Shown in pieces: positions 21,885 to 33,253 of a stretch of DNA of 64,000 bases; position 1 is the first letter of the stretch; each line of letters begins with the position of its first letter. Below the pieces are notes generated by a model. That model did no database searches, had not been told where the DNA came from, and worked only from the letters and a program-made list of their open reading frames with translations. This stretch comes from Hexactinellida sp. DTS-2022 (taxonomy: Eukaryota; Porifera; Hexactinellida). The stretch covers positions 3,968,001 to 4,032,000 of the forward strand of contig JAPNXP010000014.1 of the NCBI GenBank assembly GCA_028753945.1, given 5' to 3'. The translations under genes and the position numbers were made by a program.

Positions 21885-24800
21885 CAGGGCCGGATTTATA
21901 TCTTTGGGTGCCCCGAGGCAATCAATCTGTGGGGACCCTGAAATTGCGTTATTGTACAATATATTGGTAGTACTATTTCTATTAAAATTCCAATATTAAT
22001 AAAATAAGTGAATAACATGAAATATCTCTAAAATATGTTTACGTACTTTTTGAGAGACAAACAATTCAATAATATCTTTGAAATCTAGTTCACGGAGTAA
22101 ATCATACTCAATACTTAACAAAGTAAGCCATGAGAGGCGATTATGATTCATAGTTGTTCTAAACCTATTCTTGATGATCTTCATCTTGGAAAATGATCTT
22201 TCGCCACTGCAGTTAGACGCCATCAGAACTAAGTACATCCTCAGTGCGATTTCAACATTTGGAAATGCTACTAGAAAATCTTTCTCAAAAAGCAATTGAT
22301 AGAAGATAACTCTTTTGGAATGTTATCTTTGTAGTCTTCTTTGTTGAGATCCACAATGACTGAAAATTTAGTTAATTCATTACCAAAGTTGGGTTCTAGG
22401 TCATTAGATATATACTAACCAGATTGGCTGCAGCAGAGCAGAGGTCTGATGAATTCATTATGTCTATCTGATTAAGGAAGCCAAAATGTTCATGGGCTAA
22501 ATCATAGGCAGCTATCCTTTCTGTTAACGAAATAATGAACTGATTGATGACTGGAGTGAAAGTATTTGCGTAGAAGTTCTCTTTAGATGTCTGCTCGACT
22601 TTCGAATCTTGCTAATTATCTAGTGGATTGAGGCGGACATTTCTCTTTCGAATACGAGCCTGAGTATAGTCCGTTGTCCCAGATAATACTTTCCCTAATT
22701 CCTCATATTCATCAAAGCTATCTCTCTTTGACTCTGCAAATATCTACAGATTATTCAATGCTATCACAGCACAATGGAGGACCATTTTGGGATCCTGTAA
22801 TAGGTGGTTTATTGCATTGAACCTTTCCAAAATATCATTCCAGAAAGAAGAATATATTCCGGTTTCCAGTTTGCACATTTTCTCTTAGGACCTATAGCTT
22901 GATTCCGAACATCTTTCTGCTCTGGGTCTACGGAGATTTCATCGAGAGCTTGCTTTATCTTATCATAACTCTGTACTAGGACTTTTGTTGCATCAGCTCG
23001 GCAAGACCAACGAGTTTCGCTTAATCTCTTAGGTGCCCACAACTGCATTGCTGTTTCAGACAACCAATTGGAAAGAATTGCATAACGAGCAGGGGATGCA
23101 ATGAAAAAGGCATAGAGTTGTTCGACAAAATCAAAGAACCGCACACTATGGGACAAGTATTAGCCGCCGCTTTCCCAAATAAATTAAGAGAATGTCCACA
23201 ACATGGTACAAACACAGCCAAATTATTATGTTTAATAATGAGAGCTTGCATTCCTCTGTATTTCCCACTCATATTCGCAGCATTGTCGTATGATTGCCCA
23301 CGACAGTCTTTAATTTCTTTGTTGTGCTGATCCAGAAATTCAAGCAGTGCATCTGCCATAGCAGCACCAGTGTTACCGCGATTTGGCATGAATGTTAGAA
23401 AACGTCCCTTTGGAGAATGTTTTTCCATGTATCGTATTACTACCGTTAACTGGTCGATATGAGCCTCGTCAGGTGTGTAATCCACTGACACAGAATAATA
23501 TTTCGACTCTAATCGATCTAACAATCTGTTTCAAAACGTATTCTCCCATAATTTCAATCAACTCTTTACAGATGCTAGATGAGAGGTAATTGGTGTGACC
23601 ACTTCCCTTATTCGCATGTAGTTTGATATGGGCTGAGAGAAACGTGTCATATTCTGCTAGCAGTTCTAGAATACTGAGATAAATTACTAATTTGTTGGCG
23701 AGCCTGCACCTCGAAATGCCAAACCACGGTCAGCAATAAATTTGATAGTACTTACAAGTTACAACACGCATGAGTACCTTGCAACAATATCTACCCATCT
23801 CAGCTGACTCATTTTCCAAATCCTAGTTAATCCAAAATTCCTTTCCACGTTTCGCAAATATCAGCACTGCTTCTAAATGTGATCAAGATTTCTCATGTTC
23901 AGTTAATCTCTCATTTGCATGTTTCCAATCACAAAATCCATTAATAGATGGTTGTGATTTCTGGACAGCCACCAGTTTACAGATGTAACAGTAGATTTTT
24001 CCGGTGGTTGGAGAGTATCAGGCCAAGAGCGATTCACTGTTTCGTTGTTCAAAGTTTGTCGCCGAAAAAGATTTCGTGTACATTTTCGTACAATATACTT
24101 TCCACCAATGGTCTGTTCTTGCAAGGCTGACGATTTGTCAAACTATTGTTCGTCGCAGTTCTGTAAATCAAATGATCCTTTATTGACCATAAGGTTATCG
24201 TGTCTAGTGTAGATGTTTCTTGCCATAAGCCAACATAATTGTACAAACTAAGTGGTTTTGATCCCAAAAGGCTCTTACAATATACAGAAATTCGGAATTC
24301 TTCATTACGTTCACTTGATTTACCCATAGTTTCTAATATTAGAGTTTGCGGTGTAATGGATGATGTGTCTGTTGTTATTGATGTTATTTGAATTGATTGA
24401 TTGGAGCTGATGAAGCATTCGATTATTTTTGGCACCTTTGAGAGAGTTTCAATTTCTTTCCTTTTACGTTCTTCAGCTAACTTCCGCTTTTCGGCACCAC
24501 TTACATACAGACGTGGAGTTTTATGTCTGTCACACATAATCAATATCTAACCAATATAACATAATTAAGCAATATAAAACAAGGAAAACATTATATACTT
24601 GTTAAATAAAGATAGATTCTTCATGGGGGGTATTTTTGAACAGGAGCGTGAGAAGGTTCAACCGACCCTTCACCCTTGATCCATCCAAATTTCGAAGCCA
24701 CAATTACCATCGAACCCAAACAGCAAAAGCAAAACTAACTAAATAGATGTTTCCAATTAAACATTGTTGCCATCTCATTCGTACACTAACAGTGCGCCCT

Positions 24801-24933
24801 TGGCAATTTTTTGGTGAGGTGCACCTTCAAACACCCTATTTTTAAGGTCCTTACTCGCTAAGCATGAGGAGGAAATTATGTGTGGGGGCCCCGGGGCAAA
24901 TGCCCCGTTTGCCCTGGCTTAAGTCCGGCCCTG
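21885..24933 (-). mobile_element. hAT transposon (ZMYM1/DUF4371 type) with TIRs
   Basis: A 3.05-kb element whose ends CAGGGCCGGATTTA and, reverse-complemented, CAGGGCCGGACTTA match at 13 of 14. Flanks CCCTGAGG and CCCGGAGT agree at 6 of 8, consistent with an old 8-bp duplication. Inside on the minus strand lie pieces of a ZMYM1-like hAT transposase (24543-21996). It sits in the 18-kb MCM3 intron in the same orientation as MCM3. Confidence 0.88.
21996..24543 (-). pseudogene. ZMYM1-like hAT transposase, decayed
   Basis: N-terminal part 24543-24049: MCDRHKTPRLYVSGAEKRK, low-complexity linker, then the TTF-type region. Middle 23524-23021: YYSVSVDYTPDEAHIDQLTV (catalytic Asp block of DUF4371), DCRGQSYDNAANMSGKYRGM and VPCCGHSLNLFG. 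Next frame 23156-22809: FFDFVEQLYAFFIASPARYA, then RLSETRWSCRADA. The C-terminal 22295-21996 is the hATC dimerisation domain: LVLMASNCSGERSFSKMKII, KNRFRTTM, LSIEYD. Frameshifts separate these blocks, so no full protein is made. Family resemblance is to ZMYM1-like proteins common in animal genomes. Confidence 0.85.
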
Positions 24934-24941
24934 CCCGGAGT

Positions 24942-26158
24942 TAATGCATTCTGTAGTAATCCATTGGTGATGAAATTATTCACTCATCCCAGCAGGGATT
25001 CACATTAAAGTTTTCATATATTTCCGAAAAATATGCATCATTGATTTGAATGAACATAATTAAAATTTTATAAATTGCTATTCGGGCAGTGAATATAATA
25101 TATAATATTGCGTCGAAATAACGACGATTGAAAAAGTTTTCGCCAATTTCAAATAGTTTAAAATCAACAATAAATCAAATAATTTAGATTTAGATTTTTT
25201 CCAATCATTGTTTTTACTCTCTCAGCTCCTAATTAACACCATTTAGTCATTAAAGTGCAGAAAACAGTACTAATACTGTTTTCTTCCCCCTGACAAAACA
25301 GATCATAATGGCACTAGGTTCGGGGAAAGGTATTGGCCATGTCCCAAGTGTTTCCGTTCTATTTATAGAACATTCTTGATGGATCGACCAATACTTTAGG
25401 GCTATAGGATTGTTCGGAGATAATACTGTCAGAACGATCTTCAATGCGAATTAAATAAAGTTATATAGAATAATGATTATCCCAATGTCTAATAATTATG
25501 TTGTACATGAATATTCTTCCATATCTTCACGAAGCTTTAGTATTTTCAACTTTAGATAGTGTTTTATTCTAATACAATACTGCAATTTTTGTATTATATT
25601 TTACTACTATAATTGAACTGTCCTAAACAAATTGACTTGTTGATTATTTTAATCTTAGTGAATTGACTTAAATAAATGCAAACACACAAACAGAAAACTA
25701 CGTTATTACATCTATCAATAAACACCAATAACATTATTTGGCGCAAATGGCTTTTTTAAAGAGAATTTTCGTAACGCCATAATGATTTGAAGCTTTACAT
25801 CAAGCGCCATTAGTATATATAAAGAAAAATAACTGTAATATAAACATATTTTGATTGCAAGTACTAAATGCGGTATAACCGTAATTCACAACGATTATCA
25901 CATAAACAAGTCGATACAACATAATTACTTTAGAAACTTCATATCACTAGCTATAAATACAGTAAGTTAGACAAATTATTCGCTCCACACCAAAATGTCA
26001 TTAATTATTTAATTAATTAATTATATATTTTGGAATGATAACTACAATATAGTGTCTAACGCTACCCAAACTAGTTGAATCATTAACTGTTGATTGCTGT
26101 CATTTTCTTATGCACTTTCTTCATTTGTTCAGATTGCCCCTATCGAACATTATTTTGG
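24942..26158. other. No gene seen
   Basis: AT-rich intron sequence between the ZMYM1-type hAT and the Transib-carrying MITE. Nothing recognisable on either strand. Confidence 0.45.
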
Positions 26159-26234
26159 ACTGCACCCAGGGGCGTTCTGGCCATACAATCAATGCGGGAT
26201 TCCCGCTCGGGCCCCCCTTTTGGGGCCGCTTTAG

Positions 26235-26261
26235 CACAGTGGTTTATTGACAGGGAGTGGG
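26235..26261 (+). repeat. Left RSS-like terminus of Transib copy 1 (10-bp spacer)
   Basis: Heptamer CACAGTG at 26235-26241, spacer GTTTATTGAC, then AGGGAGTGGG from 26252. The transposase presumably binds the inner block and cuts at the heptamer border. Confidence 0.8.
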
Positions 26262-26807
26262 ACAATTTTTTACCTATTGTGATCTCCTCAAAAACTTTTT
26301 ATCGGGTTCAGCATAATCGAGAACCTAGGTAACTATTTTTACAGTTAAAAATTCCAAGTAAAATTAGAAATATGATGCAGTGTCTATGGATGAATGGCTA
26401 ATTATAATTGAAGAAATTTTGAGGTTAATAATTATTCATCAGTTCATGCTCGTGTATCTCAGTAGGTTTCTATCAGATAGTGCTAATACTTTCACAGTGT
26501 TTAATTATAGTTTAAATCATCCTAAAACTATTGAATACTCTTTATATAATTGATTGTCCGTTAGTATAATTATCATTGCAAAATATGATTAGCTGGAAGT
26601 GTCCGAACTGTCAAATTCCTTTATTGGTATTGCGAAAACTGTCGTGTCGTGTCGTGTCGTATTAGTAGCCCTGTTTTTATATAAAGTTTAACTATATAGC
26701 TACCCCGCGCAAATGGAAATATTACTGTATACAAATGCCCGCTATAAATATTACATACAAATCAATTGTATACTTGTATTACGTAAATAGCTTTCCTCTG
26801 TTTCGAA

Positions 26808-28190
26808 ATGAATAATCGAGACGCTTGGGATCATCTCTCAACTAAGGAGTCAATACGTGTTGCTGTTCTGGCATTTATGCAAGAATTCCAAATCGAAGAG
26901 AATGAATATGAACCAATTCGACATAAATTTAATATCCTTCAAACTACCAGAGATTCTTCGAGAAAGCTAAAAAAATTGGAAGAGTGGGAAAACAAAACTT
27001 TTTTAAATATTCCATCAGCGGAACCCACAAAGAAGCGAATTATGGCGGATAAAGTAATCGTTGAGTCTGATCTATCCATGGAAACAATAAAGCCTTTATC
27101 TCAATTAACCTTAAAAGCCTTACGAGCAAGGCTTAATCCGCTTTTAAATTTAATCGACTCTTTCGCGACCAAAGAAGAAGTTGACCCGAAAATAATTGCC
27201 ACCTACGCTCTAATGCTCATATCTAATCTTTCTAGAGATGTAAATACTACTAGTGTTTGCAAACAAATTATAGCAAAGGGGTCATTTGTAAGTGAAATTA
27301 ATTCCATGCCTATTGATAAGTCAGCATTCTTGCTTGACCTCCTTGAAATAGGAAGGCGAAAATACACCAACTTTAAGCGGCTTTGTAAATCCGAAAACAT
27401 CGTATTCCCATCCTATTCAAAACTCGCACAATATCGACATAACGTTCACCTAACTAATGAGTTAGTATTCGTTCATAATGAGATGAATGTAGCGATTGGT
27501 ATTGCAGTATCTTATAAACGCATCCTACACCATAGTTTGACACGCTTGTTCGAAACAATTCCTCCTCTATCTGATTCCCAATTTCCTTTAACTATCAAAA
27601 TTGCCGACGGCCTTGATGGCTCAGGGTGTCATCAAATTTACAACCAATATGAATTAAACCCAACACCAAGTACAAAAAACTACATCTTGTTCGCGTTTAA
27701 ACTACTCTCCATTATGGATTCAGAAAACAATCAAGTGTGGATAAATAACATCCCGAATTCGCAATTTGGAGTTAGGCCTGTTCTATTAACGGCACAGAAG
27801 GAGTCCATCCTTAACGTCAAGTTTATCATGGAAAAGATTATCAACCCAGAAGTGAACACAATTGAACAATTGGGTTTACAGTTCCCACAAGGTTACGTTC
27901 ATGTAAAGATCATTCGTAGTATGCTTGATGGAAAAATGTGTGGGATTTTAAGTGGGGCTGGAGGTGCGCACTGTCAATTATGTACGGCAAGCATCAAAGA
28001 CATTAAAGACATTGAAATGATTAGAGCTGGTTTTCCGATTAACAGACATATTTCTGACGCGAAAGAACTTTTCGAATACGTTGACAAGGATGAGTATCTT
28101 AGCCTTCCATCCAAACAAAGGTTAGGAATAACCCATGAACCAATCTCGGAGATAAACATTATGGCAGCTTTCGATGGTATATGCTATTAA
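26808..28190 (+). pseudogene. RAG1-like/Transib transposase, N-terminal and first catalytic part
   Basis: A 460-codon frame for the DDE recombinase that would excise and insert the surrounding element. Residues 265-280 read IADGLDGSGCHQIYNQ; Asp270 aligns with the first catalytic Asp of RAG1 (CDGMG-type motif), the best guess for D1. Near residue 390, GAHCQLCTAS gives the CxxC pair matching RAG1 (ICTLC). THEPISEINI near the end matches the region just before the second catalytic Asp of RAG1. The frame then stops at GICY; the coding sense continues in the next frame at 28181 (RWYMLLIYHL), so a small deletion or frameshift removed the D2 segment. The N-terminal ~180 residues are helical and match nothing I know. 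The start Met is the first in the frame. Confidence 0.82.
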
Positions 28191-28918
28191 TATATCATTT
28201 ACAATCTGGAAGATTGATATGGTCACCTACATCAAAACAGATTGTCACTGCAAGAAAATTTTGTAGTGAATTTCTTTACGAAAAAACGGGTTTGAGGATT
28301 GATCAGCCCTCAAGTGATGGTGGAACAACTTCAACCGGAAATGTCGCTAGACAATGTTTTTTAAACAAGAACAATTTTATATTCCATGCAACTACACATG
28401 TTCCAGTCGAAACTAGAGATGAATTAATTCTCATTCAAAATAATCTCTCTGTAATTTTAAGGATATTTAACAGCAGCGACGAAATTGATACTGAGAAATT
28501 GGAAACTCTAGACAAGGGAACTTACGAACTCATTATCACCGCTTTTCCTTGGGCCAACATAACACCTTCTCTACACAAGCTACTAGCCCACTGTACTGAA
28601 TTGATACGGGACTGTAATGATGGCTACGGGTTAAAAGAATATTCAGAAGAAGCGGTAGAGGCTTGTAATAAGCTAATTCGACGGTTTAGAGAACATCTCT
28701 CTCGAAAAAATTCTTTTACGTCCAATATCAAAGATGTATTTACCCGTCTTCTTAGTCAGAGTGACCCCGTCCTCTCAAGTTTCCGAAGAGCCCTAGTGTG
28801 TAAGCATTGTGGTAGAATAGGGCATATTCGGAATATGAAATGTAAAGGTAACCAAGTGGTAACTTTAGAACAGGATAAACTAGTTAACTCTCTCATGCTC
28901 CAAAATCTTAATATTTAA
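28181..28918 (+). pseudogene. RAG1-like/Transib transposase, C-terminal part
   Basis: This continues the transposase after the frame break. Around residues 125-170 it reads TPSLHKLLAHCTELI, then GLKEYSEEAVEACNKLIRRF. This matches the RAG1 segment ending SEGNESGNKLFRRFRK; Glu160 (28658-28660) aligns with the third catalytic residue. The end carries a CCHC-type zinc knuckle, CKHCGRIGHIRNMKC. The frame is open to its natural stop at 28918. Together with the upstream frame the protein would be about 700 residues, the length of a Transib transposase. No RAG2-like partner frame is present. Confidence 0.84.
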
Positions 28919-29179
28919 ATTAGTATGATGCCCTAGTGTAGCTCATATTAGTCGCAATTTAGTTATTTGGAATTTTTTTATGTATTTATTTTCTTAATTT
29001 GTGTAATATAAAAAATATTTATGAAAAGAGAGAATTAAATAATTGGTGTAAAAATTAAATGACGTCACAACTCAAAAGTCTGGAGCCATACAAGTATTGT
29101 GAGTTCATTAATCGATTTCTAGGTAGGGATAACCCATATGTAAATAATACAATTCAATGACCTATCTGCTCGGGAAACC

Positions 29180-29215
29180 CCCACTCCCTATGAATGCCCC
29201 AAATAAACCACTGTG
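29180..29215 (-). repeat. Right RSS-like terminus of Transib copy 1 (19-bp spacer)
   Basis: On the minus strand: heptamer CACAGTG (29215-29209), a 19-bp spacer beginning GTTTATTT, then AGGGAGTGG. Confidence 0.8.
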
Positions 29216-29312
29216 TTTAAGGCCCCTTGTGGGACCGCAGGCCCCCACTGCGATACTTTCTGAATGGAATCCCGCCTGGGCCCCCTAATGCCAGCACGCC
29301 CCTGACTGTACC

Positions 29313-29622
29313 GACAGATGTCTGGATCAAAATATAATGTATTTGTATGCAATGTACTTGAGGGAAAGGGGCGTAGCTAGTGAGGTGGGCGGGGTGGCGG
29401 CATAAATTGTATTTTAGTTTACGGCATAAGAATAATCTACTGAATACTTATTTTTGATAATTATATACAACAATAGGAAACATAACATTACTTACCCTTG
29501 CTATTATTATTCAGCAAGAAGCCACAACTTCAAAGAACTTGTTTCAATTAGATTGCTTCGATTCAATTCAATTCAATTTGATACAATATGAGGAAACCAT
29601 TGATACATCATAAATATAGTAG
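29313..29622. other. No gene seen
   Basis: AT-rich, with GGGGCGTAGCTAG near 29367, which resembles one end of a hAT MITE; a partner end was not found. Confidence 0.4.
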
Positions 29623-29624
29623 TA

Positions 29625-30205
29625 CAGTACATAATAGATATAGTGATATTGGATATAGTGATATATTGGATATAGTGATAATTTTGCAGCTTTAGGTGCG
29701 TCCCCGAGCAAATCCCATGCAAATTTTATTGGTTATGGTGATATCATTATTGGATATAGTGATAATTTGTGTAGATTACACAAGAATATTGGATTTTTGA
29801 CCTTCCTTGGACCCCAAAATTTCATATTTTACAGTATAATATTGTTATCACTTGAATTTCATAATCAATTTGATTATTCTTTTCAGAATATAAGTATTGG
29901 CAATGTATACAGTTATATACTAAATGCGGTGATGCGGTGATACAGTGGATATAGCGTACAGTGGATGCCGGTTATAAGCACATCGTCGGGAACTGGGCTT
30001 AATGTGCTTATAACCGACATAAATTATACAGGGTATATGGCAACCGTTTTCCTACATAGTGTGCTTATATCCGATATGTTCTTATAACTGGTGTACTTAT
30101 ATCCGACGTCTACTGTATAATGGGTATAGTGATATATTGGATATAGTGATAATTTGGCCACAAATCAGATGTCCCCACCATTATCACTATATCCAATATG
30201 TACTG
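29625..30205. mobile_element. TA-type (pogo-like) MITE family X, copy A
   Basis: Ends CAGTACATAATAG and, reverse-complemented, CAGTACATATTGG, each flanked by TA. The arms are built of repeated TGGATATAGTGATA. A second MITE (29959-30115) is nested inside. Copy B is at 51170-51806 in the opposite orientation. Confidence 0.85.
29959..30115. mobile_element. TA-type MITE (CAGTGGATGCCGG) nested in copy A
   Basis: Ends CAGTGGATGCCGGTTATAAG and, reverse-complemented, CAGTAGACGTCGGATATAAG, flanked by TA. Copy B of the host repeat has a single TA at this site, confirming the insertion. A truncated relative is at 55254-55425. Confidence 0.88.
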
Positions 30206-30643
30206 TATACGAAATTGCGTATCCAACAATCATGATTATAATATTATTTCCAACATGAAAACAGTTGTACGGTATACTGTATTTGTCGGAATGTATAAAA
30301 AATTCAGAAAAAGTGAACGACCGAGATTAATTTCGGCCGAAACTTTCGGCCGAAATTTCGGTTTCGGTTTCGGCCGAATTTCGGTATCGGTGGCTTCACC
30401 GAAATCATGCTAAATTGATGATATTATAATGCTTTTGAATAAGCAAAGAATACTTATCAAGTGTGCTAAATAAACATTCAACAGACACAATCTACATAGT
30501 CTTTTAATTGGTAAACCATAGATGTGCAATGCCATTGCCCAAATAGTCTTTCAATTGGTAAACCATAGTACAAATATGAGTCTTTGAATCGTATTATCGT
30601 ATTCATAAATTATCCGCCGTGTACTCGATTCTTAATTAGCAAT

Positions 30644-30973
30644 ATGTCCAGTAATCGTTCTCCACTTTGGCAATTCTTTTCAATCAGTGCAGTTGATAAA
30701 AAATTTGTTGTTTGCAAATTTTGTAGTGTAAACATTTCTCGTGGCTCTGAGGATCCAAAAAAGCAAACTACTTCTGGTATGAAAACCCATATGTTATCTA
30801 AACATCCAGTTGAATTTAAGGAGCCAATCTATTTGACTCAAGCAACTTCGGCTCAAAGTGAACTAAATATAAAAAATACTCCAGAACTATCGAGGAATGA
30901 GGATTCAATCTTCAATATACGGTCTAAAGGCAGAGAATTGATCTATTTGAGACAACTATTCCTGATTGGGTAG
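30644..30973 (+). pseudogene. hAT transposase N-terminus (BED finger)
   Basis: The start chosen is the Met of MSSNRSPLWQFF, just before the BED zinc finger. Zinc ligands: VVCKFCSVN (CxxC) and MKTHMLSKH (HxxxxH). The frame shifts out near 30930-30973 and the protein continues in the frame that opens before 31039. A BED finger binds DNA, here presumably the TTTCGG-rich ends. Confidence 0.82.
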
Positions 30974-31038
30974 AGAGTAAAACAGTTTGGGATTTCAACA
31001 GCGAAAAGGCTCAAAGACTACATAAGTCGGTATTTGAA

Positions 31039-32535
31039 ATGATTGTTTTGGATCTTATGCCGTGGTCAACAGTTAATAAACCTGGTTTTCTACGGAATCA
31101 AAAGCTATCCACTCCTAATTTTGAACTGGCATCCGAGAAGTACTACCGTGATATGCTCGGTCCAAGTTATTTTAAGATAAAAACAGCACTAAAGAATAAG
31201 TTAGAAGTTGACAATCCAATAGTTGTTTCTCTAGCATTGGATGCTTGGTCAGCCCATCATCATGGTTATTTAGGAATTATTATTCATTATATCAGTGACT
31301 GGCATCGTAAAAGTTTTCATATTTCCTGTGTTCCATTCGATGAACGCCACACTGCACAAAACATTTATAAAAAAATAGAAGATGTTATTTTAGAATGGGA
31401 TATAATTAACAAAGTTCAACTATGCCTTCGCGATAATGCTCGAAATGTAACAGCAGCGTTCAATGAGCCTAATTGTTTGCTAAAATCTTCTCCTTGTCTC
31501 AAACATTCCCTCCAGTTAGTGATCAAACGTGAATTATTCTCAATGACAAGTGTAGAATCGTTAATTAAAAAGTGTAGAAAGCTATGTACACATGCAAATC
31601 ACTCCAATATATTATATTCCGAATTCTACAAACAGCAGGAAAAACAGATGGGAATATCTCGTCGATTATCTCTTATTCAAGATATAGATACCAGATGGAA
31701 CAGTACATATTACATGCTCCAAAGATTTATCTATCTCAAGCCTGCAATTGCCGCTACTTTATTAGAAATTGATTTAGATATCGAGTTCTCATCTGCTGAA
31801 TGGACACTGTGTGACAAAATAGTCACATGTCTAAAGTGTTTTGAAGAGGCAACAAAGTTGTTATCTTCGAAAGAAGCATCAATCAGCTCAACTATTCCCT
31901 TTGTATTTACAATCATACGTGCTTTAGAAACAACAACTGAAGATCTTGGAATAATGAGAATGAAAAACAGACTCAAAGGTGCTATGATTGAAAGATTTAG
32001 AGACATTGAGAACTGCGAGCATTATTATCTCTCCTGTTTACTTGATCCACGATATAAGAAATATTTCTTCAAAGATAAATCAAATTTTCAACATGCAAGA
32101 TCTGTGCTAATTTCTAAAGTAGCGAATTCTATTAATTCATCTTCTGAATCTCCAAGATGCGATGACAAAGTTACAGCTGATCAACAGGATCTTTCTTTCA
32201 CAAGTTTAATGGAGATAATAATAGCAGAGAACGAAGTAAGTCAATGTACTAGTACTTGCCAGGACCATTCATTTACTAATGCAAAAGACACAGTTGACAA
32301 ATATCTAAATGCTACTGTAACTGAGGAATGTTTGGAATTCTGGAAAGAATATTCAAAATCAACAAATCTTTACGAAAAGAAACTAGCTGAACAAGCATTA
32401 TTATATCTTACTCCACCACCGACTACCACTGATGTCGAACGTTTATTTTCAACAGCTGGTGACATTGTAACCGATGAAAGGAACAGATTACTACCAGCAA
32501 ATGCGGAAAAAATATTGTTTTGTCGAGAAAACTGA
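31039..32535 (+). pseudogene. hAT transposase catalytic and dimerisation domains
   Basis: About 498 codons follow the BED part after one frameshift. IVVSLALDAWSAHHHGYLGI holds the first catalytic Asp, LRDNARNVTAAF the second region, CLKHSLQLVIK the typical C/H helix, and DIDTRWNSTYYMLQRF the RW motif. The hATC dimerisation domain at the end reads LYLTPPPTTTDVERLFSTAG, DERNRLLP. This frame is open over its whole length, so only the upstream break keeps the element from encoding a complete ZBED-like transposase. The age of the copy is probably young. Confidence 0.9.
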
Positions 32536-32713
32536 CCCAAAGTTGATTTCATTTATTAGAAAAAGATAGTAACACAAATTACGTAATTGAAAATTTGCTC
32601 AACTATATTAAAATAACAGTGATGATTAATTAAAATAGTATTTATTGTCTTGTAAATTGTGGCCGAAATAACGAAATTCGGTTTCGGTAAAATACTGGTT
32701 TCGGTCGTTCACT

Positions 32714-33245
32714 AGTGTACACGTTAATGAAAGTGAAGTTAAAGTAAATAATCAGTTACATGGCAATCCTATAGTATCTAGATTATAAAACAAAAGTATT
32801 TATCAAATTTCAAGTATTAAAGCATGTTAAATAATTCCTTGAAATGTACTAAAAATTCAAAATTGTCCTCGCGGAACATTTTTAGGCATTGCTTCGACCG
32901 GCCGCACCAAAGAAGTGGCCTAAAAAGGCCAGTTTTCGAACCCCTGCCTTAGAATTATCAAAACACACAACAACCGTTCTGCGGTTGCTGTGTCATTTTG
33001 TTCTAACTCGAAAGAAGCCTAACAAGCGAAGCGCGCGTTTAACAAAATTTTGGGGTTACACAAATCATAACAAAACACGAGTTATTATGTAGATATTATG
33101 TAGTTATGATGTAGTTATCACAAATTGAAAGATGTCAAAATACATATAGTTGCTAACAACTAAAGCCCCACAAACGATACAATAATGAGTATATTAATTA
33201 AAGAATATGATAAGGCCGAAATATTGTCGCCATTTTATAATTATG
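32714..33245. other. No gene seen
   Basis: Contains CCTAACAAGCGAAGCGCGCG near 33018, a partial match to the dispersed repeat at 13051 and 60581. Otherwise unassigned. Confidence 0.45.
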
Positions 33246-33253
33246 GTCACTCG

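Larger units (their letters stand above)
26235..29215 (+). mobile_element. RAG1-like/Transib transposon, near full length (2981 bp)
   Basis: The ends are CACAGTGGTTTATT on the left and exactly its inverse on the right. CACAGTG equals the V(D)J recombination signal heptamer and fits the CACWRTG Transib consensus. Left flank TTTAG (26230-26234) and right flank TTTAA (29216-29220) give a 5-bp duplication with one mismatch, the length expected for Transib/RAG. Behind the heptamer, block AGGGAGTGGG begins after 10 bp at the left and after 19 bp at the right. The interior encodes a RAG1-like transposase (26808-28918) broken by one frameshift. The 565 bp of 5' leader include four TGTCG repeats near 26643. 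Confidence 0.9.
26167..29304. mobile_element. hAT-type MITE split by a Transib insertion
   Basis: Outer ends CAGGGGCGTTCTGGC and, reverse-complemented, CAGGGGCGTGCTGGC (14 of 15). Flanks ACTGCACC (26159-26166) and ACTGTACC (29305-29312) match at 7 of 8. Both arms are GC-rich and still pair (GCGGGATTCC, GGGCCCCC, GGGGCC). Removing 26235-29215 and one copy of the 5-bp duplication leaves a MITE of about 150 bp. Confidence 0.85.
30312..32713 (+). mobile_element. hAT transposon, BED zinc-finger type
   Basis: Ends AGTGAACGACCGA on both sides as an inverted repeat, followed by arrays of TTTCGG / CCGAAA near each end (30330-30400, 32660-32705). The transposase frames at 30644-32535 lie between. No clear 8-bp duplication was read, so flanks may have changed. 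Confidence 0.83.
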
